Position numbers and translations under genes: made by a program
Shown: positions 25,633 to 37,227 of the stretch, piece by piece
Layout: every line of letters begins with the position of its first letter
Numbering within the stretch: position 1 is the stretch's first letter
Assembly: GCF_020882245.1 (NCBI RefSeq)
Contig: NC_083598.1
Coordinates: 10,409,178-10,473,177 of the forward strand
DNA from: Rhopalosiphum padi
Lineage: Eukaryota; Arthropoda; Insecta; Hemiptera; Aphididae
DNA length: 64,000 nucleotides
Direction: 5' to 3'
Notes under the pieces: generated by a model
What the model saw: the letters and a program-made list of their open reading frames with translations, nothing else
What the model was told of the DNA's origin: nothing
Databases searched by the model: none

Positions 25633-28600
25633 ACAATTATTATGTTGTCAAGCCGGTTTTACAGTGAACGTTGAATATACATTTAAATCATCTACATATT
25701 ATTAAAATAAATAAAGTCAAAAGTTACAAGTACAACATAAGTACATTATACGTATATGAACAAAAATATAGTAAAACAATATAATATTATAAGATTTTAT
25801 AAACTTTTAATAAGATCTGAAAAAAAAATTTTAGTCAAAAAAATATTTAATTTTAAATGTTAACTAATATATCCAATATTTTTAATATTCTATTTAATAT
25901 TAATAACAGCAAATAATACAACATATTTAAAATTTTATTTTAGATTCTCAGCAGATAGTGATCAATTTTATGGTTTAACAATTATTTACTTTTTTTTAAT
26001 AATTATTATTGTTTGTGTGTGTAGGTCTGTGTATAATCACTTTTTGTAACAATAAATATAATTCAATCTTCAACTTTGATAATAGTTCCTAGCGAATTGT
26101 ACTTAGTAGATACTTCAGGAGATCAACAACTCTAGGTAGTTTTAAAAATAATGGTTAAAATTCAAACCAAAAATGAAGGCAAGTAGGTATCACTCTAACT
26201 GTACAGTAGGTTTTTCATTGAAATATAATAGATATTATGTTGAATTATAATTATAAATATATAACTAAGTATATTTTATTATTATTTTATGTTAAGATAA
26301 CAGGTAATATCTAAAATCAAATTTAAGTACTTTGAAAATGTCATTGCGTATAATAAATATATAAGAATATACGTAAAAGTCTCGAATCCCCAATAAATAA
26401 AGGCCTTTAGTATCAAGTTTTCAAACCTCTAATGGTAAAATAAAAAAATAAAAATTTTTAACCACAAAATAATTTTCCAATTTTGTTAAATGTAAAAATT
26501 AATTGAAATAAGTTTCCTGTGAATTTTCGTTTTGAAATACAAACGAAATCCAATTATCTACTAGCAACCATCCTATACGTTGAAAATATCAATATTTGTA
26601 TTGCTCCTAAAGGTAACGTTTGAGACACACAAAAATAAGCACATAATAAAACCAATACCCAATACATTTTTCCCTTCTCTTAAAATCTAAAATAAAAAAA
26701 TGTTAACGCAAAACCAGTTGTTGAAAATATCATATTATTATTATTATTTAGGTATTTACGAATGAATGTATTATTATTCTCTAGACAATATGAAACTATC
26801 ATTAAAATATTTCGTGCTATTTATGAACATTAAAAATTGTAGTATTACAAGAAACATAGAGAAGAGACGTTATTATGTAATTAAAACTGAAGACTACATT
26901 ATGTATTCATAATTTTCTTAAGTTTTTAACTTGAGTTTAAAGTTTTAAAATTAAATTAAATGTATCATCTAAACATTTTAATAATAATGTATTACGTTGT
27001 AAAAACGTATATTCTAGAGTAATTCACTATATTCGTTGTTATACATTTATAAAATAAATGTGAATATTATAAGTAACTGTTTTATACCGGGTTCAATTTT
27101 TTTGGTAGTATTTCGTAATAATAAAGATAATTTGCTAGGTTCTAATTATCCATTACTTAAGTGTTTTAAGTAATGGAAATGCAGAAATAACTGAATCAAA
27201 ATATTTAATAAATATGACAGTTAACCCATTCTATTCCATATTATCATTACAATGAAAAATATACATTAGGTATTTTTATTTGTTGCTGTAAGTATGTGTA
27301 ATTTCTTGATGCAATTCGTGTTTGATTTCAAGATTATCCTCTTTTCCAAATTGTATATTATATTGTGTGATTAATCAGTTCACATATTAATTCACCCCAA
27401 AACCACTTGATTATTGTTTGAGTGGGATGAACGAAGCTCTTAATAGTACTCTACAAACTATAGAATAATATTATAATTTATATTATAGACTACAATTGCA
27501 TGGGATGATTATTACAAGCATTGAACAACGTTAAAATTAACTGTGCACATTTTAATGGCGAACGATATTCGGTCTGATACAAAACCAGAATATCATTATT
27601 TAAAACAGAGGCTTAGAATTGCTCTTGGACTTGAATGGCGTAGAAAATGACTTTTAATCAGGAAGGTGTAAAATAATTTTATGACTTGAAAACTTTGGAC
27701 AAAATATTAAAGAAGTATATTTTGTAAAGAACAAAATACTGGAAAACTTTTAGAATATTTTCTCAGTAATACTTTTTACGCTTCCAAGTTATCTAAATAA
27801 CGAACAATTGCATAATAAAATTCAGCGATAAAATAAATAATCAATTTAAGTACTTAAATAATTTAAAACAACAACACAATAATAAAAGATGCGTTTATGT
27901 TTTGCTAAACTGATAAGTTCTTAAAATAAAATGTTGGTACTTAATTTAAACCTTGTCATTATTTGAAACAGAAAAATAATATTTTAAGAATCACTGTAGT
28001 GTTTTAGAAGAAAAATGTTGACATAAACATCCCATAAACCACGTCTTTGTAGTGTTGTTTTAATAACAAGTAAATTGGTTTTTATTATTATTTTACATAA
28101 AAAAATAAAAACGAATGGGTGTTAAGTTAAGACCAATTCGTTATAGTTAATTGTATTATTAGTTGATGAATGTTACCATGATATGTATTATTATGTTATG
28201 TCAAATATTTTAAAATGATTTTTAAATTAAAAATTTTTGTTTAAATTCATAGATTTTTTTTGTTTAGTTTTAGTTTAATATGTTATTCAAAAATTATAAT
28301 ATTGTTTATATTAAATTAAAAAATCTGGATTAAATAACATAATATTTCATTGAAATAATACAATACCTGTATAAAAAAATGAATATTATAAAAATCGTAT
28401 TCCTAACTAGCTGTACAATTACATGCCATAAATACATGATATAATATTTGTAGATTTATAACTAAACTTCTTTTATTTTAAAAAAATTTTAATTATCTAA
28501 CATATATAATATTTATTATATATTTATTAGGTACAACGATGAAATAAAAAATGTAGTCACTGCTCACTGAGACTAAATAATTAAAAACCGTTTTTATATC

Positions 28601-30213
28601 AATATGGTGATCATTGTACATAACTTTATTTAATATATATTTCCAGAAATAGTATAAGAAGATAATATAATAATTTAGTATTTAAATTATACTAAAAAAA
28701 TACCCCCAAGTGCAAGCACATTACCATAATGGTATGGATGTATTTTATATTTTAAAGGCTCAATCCAATAATTATATTATTGCTTTGCTTTAAATATTTT
28801 AAATTATTTATAGCGAATAATAAAAAATTATAGATAATTATTTTTCCAACTAAGTATATATGGTATAAGTTAATATAATAGTAATAATGAATTACATAGT
28901 AATTAAATGTATAAAGCCAATAAATATTATCCAGTGTGACAACTAGGAAACACTAGGGTGTGGTAATTAAGTAGGTATTCAAATTTTATAATGCGAAAAA
29001 TTAAAATGAAGACAGCTTAAATTTTTTTAGTGAAATGAAAAAATTATAATTGTACAAAAAATAAATATAAACAAAAAATTGGAATATTTTTATATGTCAT
29101 GGCCTACTTACAAATAGCTTACATAAATAACAATAAACATCATTCTTAAGAAAAATTAGATACTAGAAAAAAATTATAAATTTTAATCATTGTATTCCAA
29201 TAATTGTAACAAACATTTTAACACGAACGTAAAAAAAACACTGGAAAATAATATTTTATTTTTAATCAATGATTATTTTCTTATAACTACAATCTTAATA
29301 ATATATCAAAATAGATATTATTAAAAAAATTAAATTGAAAATAAATTAAATACGTATGCCGTATAATTATAAGTTATAAGTTATAACCTCCATCATTACT
29401 ATGAAATATATGATAACACAATATGTGTTATTAATGGTTTTTGCAACAAATAAAAAAAATATATTTACAATACCCTAAGATGTCGAGTTTTAAACAATAA
29501 TTAATAACAAAAATAATTTATTACCAGACCACAAAAGATTAATTTGGAATAAATATAACTCCAAATAAAAGTATTATGTACATATTTATTTTCTTTAATG
29601 TATGCAAATATAATTTTTAAATGAAATAAATCTAATTTTAATTGTTTATTGCACCAAGGTATTTTATATTAGTATTAAATTTAAAAATAAAAACAATTAC
29701 TTGCAATTTAATAATAGAAATAATAACTGTGTATCATGAAAATAAATTATAATGTAGGTAGCAATTTGTTTATTATAATTCTTTGAGCGATGACCGCAAA
29801 GGTCGCCGTTAATTTACTATTCCTATTGATGCTCGGGTGAAGTAACACAAAATATTCATACTAAATTTTACGAATGTATGATAATCGTTACCATACATAT
29901 GAGATTACCTGTGTATTCAAACGCGTATGTGTATAATAATATTATTATTATTGTAAGAGCGGATAGATGGGTAATAAATAATATAGCTTGTTACTTATAG
30001 ATGGATCAAAATAAATGTCGAGATTCAATCAAAGTACTCTATTTATTAGTTTTAGCATGATTCGATTTTACCCAAATTCGATTTCATTCAAATACACGAG
30101 AATCGCATACAATAAAAACGAATTCAATTACATTACAGACGAATTTTTTTTGAAAGTCGTCTGTTTAAACTCTGTCATCCCAGTAACATCACTACGCGGT
30201 GGTACTCGGAATA

Positions 30214-30246
<33 letters not shown>

Positions 30247-30544
30247 GTCTTAAACTTGTAAATAATTTCTTTGTTGTTTATTATTTTACAAAAACACTTC
30301 TCGTTTATTTCGCATTAATTAATAAGTTTATCGAGTTTCAAGAAAACTGGGCGACGGGCTCGTTGAACTAACTCGGATGGGGAGCAGTGTAAAAAAAAGA
30401 AAGATACCACATCGTATTTTAAGTAAACAAAAAAACAGAAAGAATTTTCATGAAGTTTTCATTTCTGTTAGGGATATAAATATTTGTGAGTGATTCAGTC
30501 TTTAGAAATCCGTGGTATAAATAAGCAACTGAATACTTATTCTT

Positions 30545-30588
30545 ACCAGTACAGACTTATTTTATAACCAGTTCAGACTTATTTTATT
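30545..30588. repeat. Two-unit tandem duplication (22 bases each)
   Basis: ACCAGTACAGACTTATTTTATA is followed directly by a second unit differing at two positions (T for A at position 7 and at the end). This is a recent slippage-type duplication; no function is suggested. Confidence 0.8.
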
Positions 30589-31679
30589 ACCATATAGGCC
30601 ACTTTTTAGGAAAAATGTTAACAGTATTATGCGTAACTGTATCATTATTATATAAGTAAAGTAATCTATTACAATATAGCTTTACATTTATTGTCATTAT
30701 AGAGTAACATGTGAAATTTCAGATAAATACAAATCTAAATTTATTATTTTAATAAAACATAAATTCAAAACCTTTATCCACGGTAATACGGTATCTTCTC
30801 TTACAAATACTATAGATATAAAAATATATTATATAGAATTAAAAATAAAAGAATAGTTGCTTCACTATTCGCTTTAAAATAATTTGTATCCTTATATTTT
30901 ATCTTCTTATATCTTTTTTCTATTATTTCTAATGCAGTGCTCGAATTATAAGAGAACTACAAATTAAATCACGCTAGAATACTAGATACATAATTTCGGA
31001 ATGTATAAATTGAGAACTTAGTTCTTAAGCTTCGAAAAATAATCTATAAATTATGTTTTATTTTTGTATTTTTTTGGTTTTTTTAAAGATGCCTTTATTT
31101 TATATATTATATTATAAATGTCTATGAATATAATCTCACAGTGATGTTTTAATTATTTCATAGTTTTTTTAAGCGTATAATTTTGTTATTAAACACGTCA
31201 TGCCATGTCCTAATTATACATTTATACATTGGAAACAAAAATCAGATGATTAATTACTATCGTTAGGTGCCTGTCATTGAATTGACTGTTAAATTTAACA
31301 CTAATTACTTTTTTCTTCGATGAAATTTGAATAAATCGCATACAAGAAATTTGAATTTTGTTTTTAAGCAAATAACAAATTTGTTTACAAGTAAAACAAT
31401 ATTACAGTAATACAATTTCACAGTATAAATCAATACGTCATCTGACTACGTAGTGCCTGTGATTAAGCCAACATTTTCGATAATATCTTTTCATTTATTT
31501 TACTGTGTTTAAAATGTCACATGAACGCATGAAATATGAATACTACCCCATAATGAGGATTGAATTGAATATTGCTCTTGTAATAATAGATTTTACTATT
31601 ACTGTATCTGGATCACAGAAATATATTTCAATTTTTTTTTTTTTAACATGAAATATAGATAAACATAATATTAAATTTG

Positions 31680-34150
31680 TCAAAAATTGGATTCTAAAAT
31701 AGTAAGTGACCCGTTAACTAAATTAGATTCAAAGATGGGAGATATTTTAAAGTCAATGAACTTCATATGGGCAATCGCTTCGATGATTTCAACAAATATT
31801 AGAACCTATATTAATCGAAATGAAACACTTAAAAAAAATCAAATACTACATGGTTTACTAACAACATTTTAGAAATCAAACAAAAATTAGATAATGTTTG
31901 AACAATAAAATCTTGAAATTGGTGTAGAAATTAACGTTATACCTAAATCTCCGAATGAAAATTATCTCACTATCTTACAAACAATTGTCAAACATCTAGA
32001 TAGTATCGTTACAGTCTTTGAAGAAACCATAATAATATTATCTAGTTATAAAGATCCGATAATTGTAGCGAAACTAGATACAATTAAATGAGAAGAAACC
32101 TTATACATACAAACAAAGCGAAAAAGATAAATGCGAATATCTTGTCGAAAGATTGGATCACTAATAGGAAAATATTTACTTGAACGTCTAACCAAAGAAA
32201 AATAATTTTCTGTCCAAATATGAGACCAATGGGGCTAAATCAAGTAATTACAAATGCTGCACTCGAATCAACAATGCAGATTCATAAATCAACAAATAAA
32301 GTACAGATTTATAAATATTACAATTTATAATTATTTAAAATGCTTATACAACTTGTTTATTGTCTACTCTTTCTTACCAAAATTTGAAACACATAATATT
32401 ATAATATTATATTTTTGTTTAATTATTTTAATATTAGGTTCTTATGTATGGTATATTTGCTAATATTTATGGCCCACGTCGTATTCATAAAAATAAGACA
32501 AAATACAATATTGATTATTATTAATTATTGAAATTATCTCTCGATTTAATATAATTTAAATACTAGATCATATATTTGTTCACAACAATTACGTTTATCA
32601 AAATAAAATATGGAGTTTTATCAGTTTATAGATCCCCAAGTTGTAACATAATTATATTTATTGCAAATATAGCCACAATAATATTCAATATAATTAATTC
32701 CTATAAACATATTATGATAATCCTTATAGAAGATATAAACATAAATTGACTGGATACTATACTAATTCAATAACAATTTATTTAGATTTAATAAATTCCT
32801 AACTTCAATCATTATATGACTAATTGTTTAACTCAACCCATTTTCAATAGTTGTATCGTTCATATAATTGTTAAAAACTCTAATTACTAAACACTATCCA
32901 TTATTACTACAATAAGTACAAAAATTTTATCGAAAATCATAATTCCAATGTCAATAAGAAACCATATAAATATATATATTTTTATGAATTAAAAAGTAAT
33001 TAAAATAATTGGAATGATATAAAAACAATTAAACTATCCAAAGATGAGCTAGCACTACTAACAAAAATAAATTAAATAGTTGCACATTTTATGAAAAAAA
33101 ACAAAATATAATCAACAAATTCAATGGATTAAAATAATTTAAATATACATAGTATCACCAATACACAAGGGTGATGACAAAACAGAAATTAATAACTATA
33201 GACCTATTAATTAGCTTATAAAATATTTGTTTACAAAAGTACTCAAAAGAACCATTAAAACTAGATTGTTATCTGATTTTAAAAAAATTCAATCCTACCA
33301 AAATTCCAATATGGATTTCAGAAAATAATTGGAACCAAATATGCCATTGCATATCTATCAATAGATATATACAAACCACAACTAAAAAAAAAAAAAACAA
33401 TTAACTAAGAATCTTCTTAGACTTCATAAATGCGTTCGATTTAATATCGTTCATACAACACTAATATACTCGTATATTTTTAAATGTATTAAAACAATTC
33501 TTCACCTAAAATCATACTTAACTAATAGAAAACAACAAGTTAGAATATCTATCCTTTAAGCGAAACTACTACAATAATTAATGGAGTGTTTCCTAGGGGA
33601 CAGTTTCATCGTCCATTTTATATTTAATTCATATTATGTAGCTTCAATTAGGCAATTCAAATCATTATGACAAACTTTTTTTCTTATGCAGACGAACGGT
33701 TATACTTATATCTGGGACTTGTTGGTAAGAAGTTCATCATAATGTTCAACGGATAAATGTATGATGATAAATATTTTATTTTGAAATAATAAAATAAACA
33801 ATACTATATCAAATTGTAGTATAGCCTTTACACACAATAAAAAAACCCAACCAAACTTCAATGAAATAAAAATGTATGATATAAATAATTGCAAAATTAA
33901 TACTTATACAATGTACATGCAATGTTATTGATAAGGTAGATTAAACGAAAAATTTAGGAAAAACTTCTATTGACCAGCCCCTAAAATGGGACGTACGTAT
34001 ATATAACATTAGTATAAAATACTAAAATTACACTAATATATTATGTACATTAGCACAAGAAAAATATTAAATAAAGTCGATTCTGTAACATGGCATAGCT
34101 TCTTAGTGCTTAAAACTATCTCGGTACAGTAGCAAGCATTGAAACACAGA
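31680..34150 (+). mobile_element. Degenerate non-LTR retrotransposon (LINE): gag-like, endonuclease and reverse-transcriptase remnants
   Basis: Successive plus-strand pieces of a LINE are recognisable, broken by many stops and frameshifts. Positions 31,687-31,872 keep a 61-residue open piece with a heptad-like LTKLDSKMGDILKSM start, resembling a LINE ORF1 coiled coil. Around 32,610-32,890 are endonuclease-type phrases: VYRSPSCN, then EDININ in the place of GDFNIN, then SCIVHII in the place of SCIDHI. Reverse-transcriptase motifs follow in order: EINNYRPI (about 33,185), QYGFQKIIGTKYAIAYLSI (about 33,300), LDFINAFDLI (about 33,420), NGVFPRGQFHRPF (about 33,580) and YADE in the place of YADD (33,685-33,696). 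A thumb-like LGKTSIDQPLKWD lies near 33,960. It is clearly inactive. The 5' end, 3' end and target-site duplications were not found; the clade is probably I/Jockey-like. Confidence 0.85.
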
Positions 34151-34154
34151 GAGC

Positions 34155-35688
34155 ACAAAAGAGATAATAATTAAATAGCGTCACTTGAATTATTATATCA
34201 ACCTAATATCATAAACAAATATATAAATATTTTCAACACATCAAAGTTATATACTTGCCTATATGTTGCGCCGTTTATCACAATGCAATAAAAAAATTCC
34301 CAATATTCCCTCTTAATTTTGTTGATTTACTATTATTCGTTTTATTTTCGAACATTGATTAACCATCGCGCGCTAAACCTATTCTAAGTGATTTAACTAA
34401 AACAATTGTAATATGAATGTCCTTAGAAATTATTATAATTTTATAATTCCAAGATTTTAATTATTTGTATTGAAATAAAGATTAATTTTAATCGTGTTTG
34501 AACCAATGCATTATTTATCATTGGTCATGGTTATATACTTATATATGGTATATGATATTATTATTATTTATTATTTTATAATAAAAATACTTTAATACAA
34601 TACAATTTCTGGTCTTGTAACTTATTAGAACAATCTTAAAATACAATTTAATATTATAAACGTTGTTATATAGTACACTTTTTGGAGTATTTAAATTGTC
34701 TGTATCAGACGGAAAATTTTAGTTCATATACTCCTCTACTATTAAAATCTCGTTGCCTAGTTAGTTTACAGCATCATTTTTCGCGTGAAAACATCGCGTT
34801 CGCTTCGCGAAAACTTATTCAGATAACGGCGATATTCAAACAGTATTCGTGTGCGTCAGTATCACATAGAAAACTTGTATAACACACGCGACCTCAGACC
34901 GAAAGTTTTCTGGCAGTGCGACATTCTCGGTCGACTGAAGACGAACCTATAATATTTTGTATTATCCAGCATTTAATCTAATGCTAATTTTGCATTTGAT
35001 GAATATAAATATTATTATTTTACCTGCTTTAATATATATATATAACATATTATGTTGGTTAATTTATTAAAACACGGGCACGGTATCTGATACGAAGACA
35101 ACATTATTTTATCTACTGGCCCCGTAAATGGTCGTGGTTATTGGTTATAAACGTTTACCACGTACATAAAAATTTATATAATTATATAATATTATGTGCA
35201 TATCACAGTCGTAGATCTTATTTTTCCAAAAATTACTGGGTACCCTTACAAGTATATAAATCCTGCAAAACAAAATATTTTAAGTATAAAAATTAAAAAT
35301 ATAGAGTTACCATAATATTATAGTAAAATAAATAATGCATAATTTATTTAAAATACGTATAATGATTTTTGTGTCCGTTTTCACGTATACTCGCGTAATA
35401 TTGTATACTTAGGTACTTGTATACCTACTTGTACTACACTTGTATAATAAGCAAATAATAATAGTTATAAATGTATGATACATCGTAGACCAAAATAAAA
35501 ATATAGGCAAAATAATATGTACGTAATGGGTATTATTTACTTTCTCGAGTATATCTCTGTTGAACTAATATAATAGTTATTTTGTATACTATCTTAGATA
35601 CGTGTTCCTAGCAGATACGTTATAAGCGCTTATAGACTATAAAACATAAAAACGCGTTTCCCAATAAGAATAATCGACACGTCTGTGT
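34155..35688. other. AT-rich intronic DNA just 5' of the receptor exon
   Basis: No exon was found here. The CpG patch at 34.7-34.96 kb is listed separately. About 34,150-34,380 may still be eroded LINE sequence but cannot be shown. Confidence 0.55.
34765..34960. promoter_or_regulatory. CpG-containing patch with an inverted TTTTCGCG/CGCGAAAA element upstream of the receptor exon
   Basis: TTTTTCGCG (about 34,780) and CGCGAAAAC (about 34,808) face each other over about 20 bases, followed by CpG-bearing sequence and an initiator-like TCAGT near 34,857. An open frame of 66 codons (34,682-34,882) has no domain. It sits about 750 bases 5' of the receptor's last exon and could be an intronic enhancer. 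Weak evidence. Confidence 0.22.
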
Positions 35689-35709
35689 TTGTATTTTTGT
35701 GTGTTTCAG
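35689..35709 (+). promoter_or_regulatory. 3' splice site of the receptor's last intron
   Basis: A T-rich stretch ending in TGTGTTTCAG immediately precedes the point where the translation becomes receptor-like (LSEDLGYRIY). Composition also switches here from AT-rich intron to GC-rich exon. The junction lies between codons (phase 0), just after the expected position of the second-loop disulfide cysteine. Confidence 0.85.
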
Positions 35710-36762
35710 CTGAGCGAGGACTTGGGGTACCGGATATACTCGGCACTCGGTTCGTTCTACATACCGTCGTGTATCATGGTGTTCGTTTACATCCGGATAT
35801 ACTTCGCGGCCAAGGCGCGTGCGCGGCGGGGCATCCGGAAACCGCCGTCGAAGCCGAAAAAGGGGGCGGCCAAAGCTGCAAAGGCTGCCGCCGCGGCGGC
35901 CGCAGCCGCGCAGAGCCCGTCGACCGTGTCGCAGACGACCAGTTTCATCACGCGCCCGTCTCCGGCCAGCGTCCCGCTGACCGCGTTCCGGTCGCCGCCC
36001 GCGACGCCGGTCAACACCACGCTGCCGGTGATCGCTTGCGACTACGCCAGCGACGCGAGCACTAGCGACGTGAGCAAGGACGGCGACAAAGACACGCTCA
36101 AGGTGTTCACCACGCAGGGCAGCCGCCGGCTAACGGTCAACGGCGACCTGGGCGGTGGCCGGTGCCGCGCGTCTAGCGTGGCCGTGGACACGGACATGGT
36201 CAGCGAGCTAGAGCCGTCGTCGTCGGACTCGGGCAACGTGCAGAAGTGCGGCGCCGTCAAGCCGGTCAAGTCGCGGCTCTGCAAGCCGATATTCGGCGTC
36301 GGCCGCAAGTCGGCCAAGGCGGCGTCGGCCAAGGCCAAACGGGACATACTGGACACGGGCAAGGTGTCCATGGCCTGCCGCAGCGGCGGCGCCGACGGCC
36401 ACCACCAGTACGGGTCCGGCGCCTCGAACGCGGCTCACGGGGGCGCGGCCGCGGACCTGGCGCCGTGCCAGCCGCGGCCCAAGCCCCGAGACCCCGAGCG
36501 CGAGAAGCGGCGCATCGCCCGGAAGAAGGAGAAGCGCGCTACACTCATACTCGGGCTCATCATGGGCTCGTTCATCGCCTGTTGGCTTCCGTTCTTCTTC
36601 ATGTACATACTAAAGCCGCTGTGTCCGGTGTGCTACATACCGCCGCAGGCGTTCGCCATCGCCTTCTGGCTGGGCTACATGAACTCGGCCATCAACCCGG
36701 TCATATACACGATATTCAACAAGGACTTCCGGCGCAGCTTCCGGCGCGTGCTGTTCAAATGA
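35710..36762 (+). CDS. Octalpha2R: Alpha2-adrenergic-like octopamine receptor, terminal coding exon (partial gene)
   Basis: Codes for the last 350 residues of a class A biogenic-amine GPCR in the plasma membrane; alpha2-like insect receptors bind octopamine and usually couple to Gi. Numbering is from the exon start. TM5 spans about residues 8-33, with serines at S11 (5.42) and S15 (5.46) and P19 (5.50). The third intracellular loop runs from about 35 to 270 and contains a nine-alanine tract (59-67). TM6 has E274 (6.30) and the CWLPFFF motif (C291, W292, P294). TM7 has F319 (7.39), a mark of alpha2-type receptors, and NPVIY at 329-333. Helix 8 is FNKDFRRSFRRVLFK, followed at once by TGA. An open frame continues 5' of the exon only as intron read-through, so the exon start is placed after the CAG acceptor, in phase 0. 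TM1-TM4, the DRY motif and the ECL2 cysteine must lie in upstream exons that I did not find here. D2-like dopamine or 5-HT1 receptors are less likely, judging by the TM6-TM7 sequence. Confidence 0.88.
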   Translation: MSEDLGYRIYSALGSFYIPSCIMVFVYIRIYFAAKARARRGIRKPPSKPKKGAAKAAKAAAAAAAAAQSPSTVSQTTSFITRPSPASVPLTAFRSPPATPVNTTLPVIACDYASDASTSDVSKDGDKDTLKVFTTQGSRRLTVNGDLGGGRCRASSVAVDTDMVSELEPSSSDSGNVQKCGAVKPVKSRLCKPIFGVGRKSAKAASAKAKRDILDTGKVSMACRSGGADGHHQYGSGASNAAHGGAAADLAPCQPRPKPRDPEREKRRIARKKEKRATLILGLIMGSFIACWLPFFFMYILKPLCPVCYIPPQAFAIAFWLGYMNSAINPVIYTIFNKDFRRSFRRVLFK

Positions 36763-37038
36763 TGAAATCGCCGCCACCCCGTTCCGGACGACCGGGCCGC
36801 GGTCCCCGCTCCGTCACCGCGCTCGTGCGACCGGTCATCGTCCGCCCGGCCGTCCTATTCGACACGCGCCATCGTCGCCTTTTCTTCTTCTACTCATTGT
36901 TCTTCGTATCCTTCATATTCTCGTTCTCTCGTAATCAACATCATCATTATTAATATTATGATTATTATTACCTACTATTGTTGTTATTACTACTGTTATC
37001 ATCGTTATTATTATTTATCATATTGTATTATATTCTAT

Positions 37039-37064
37039 ATTATTATTATTATTATTATTATTAT
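37039..37064. repeat. (TAT)n microsatellite in the receptor 3' UTR
   Basis: Uninterrupted TAT/ATT triplets in the presumed 3' UTR, upstream of the polyadenylation signal. Confidence 0.9.
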
Positions 37065-37221
37065 ACGTACGTGCAATACGGTCTGTCCGCAGAAAACTTG
37101 TCTTCTCGCGCCTCCCCCCCCCTCTCACACCCGACCGCCCATCACTAGGCATCCGTAGACACGTACGGGATGTAATCGCACAGTTCAAAATACAAAAAGG
37201 TGAATTGTGTATATCCGTCGT

Positions 37222-37227
37222 AATAAA
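37222..37227 (+). terminator. Polyadenylation signal AATAAA
   Basis: First AATAAA hexamer 3' of the receptor stop codon, 460 bases downstream. The hexamer is common by chance in such AT-rich DNA, but its position relative to the GC-rich exon makes it the natural candidate. Confidence 0.5.

Larger units (their letters stand above)
21425..31675. other. AT-rich non-coding DNA
   Basis: About 10 kb without a supported gene. Less AT-rich islands occur at 23,950-24,380 and 25,085-25,420 (pyrimidine tract). The 118-codon frame at 30,015-30,371 has a polar first half and a Phe/Tyr-rich second half. It ends in a less AT-rich stretch (GGGCGACGGGCTCGTTGAAC) but shows no domain, and I do not call it a gene. 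Confidence 0.6.

Noticed and set aside
30015..30371. 118-codon plus-strand frame
   Set aside because: Second half is a low-complexity Phe/Tyr/Leu run, no domain, no splice signals; insufficient to call a gene.
32254..33894. Small frames at 32,254-32,463 (plus) and 33,706-33,894 (minus) as genes
   Set aside because: They lie inside the decayed LINE, and the minus-strand one is antisense to it.
35689..35709. N-terminal seven residues of the open frame preceding the receptor exon
   Set aside because: They come from translating the intron's pyrimidine tract and CAG acceptor, not from the exon.
35685..36953. Several other open frames across the GC-rich exon (35,685-36,065 and 36,246-36,953 plus; 35,787-36,020, 36,042-36,371 and 36,208-36,438 minus)
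   Set aside because: All overlap the receptor frame in GC-rich DNA, where stop codons are rare in every frame, and none shows a domain. The GPCR frame has clear TM5-TM7 motifs.
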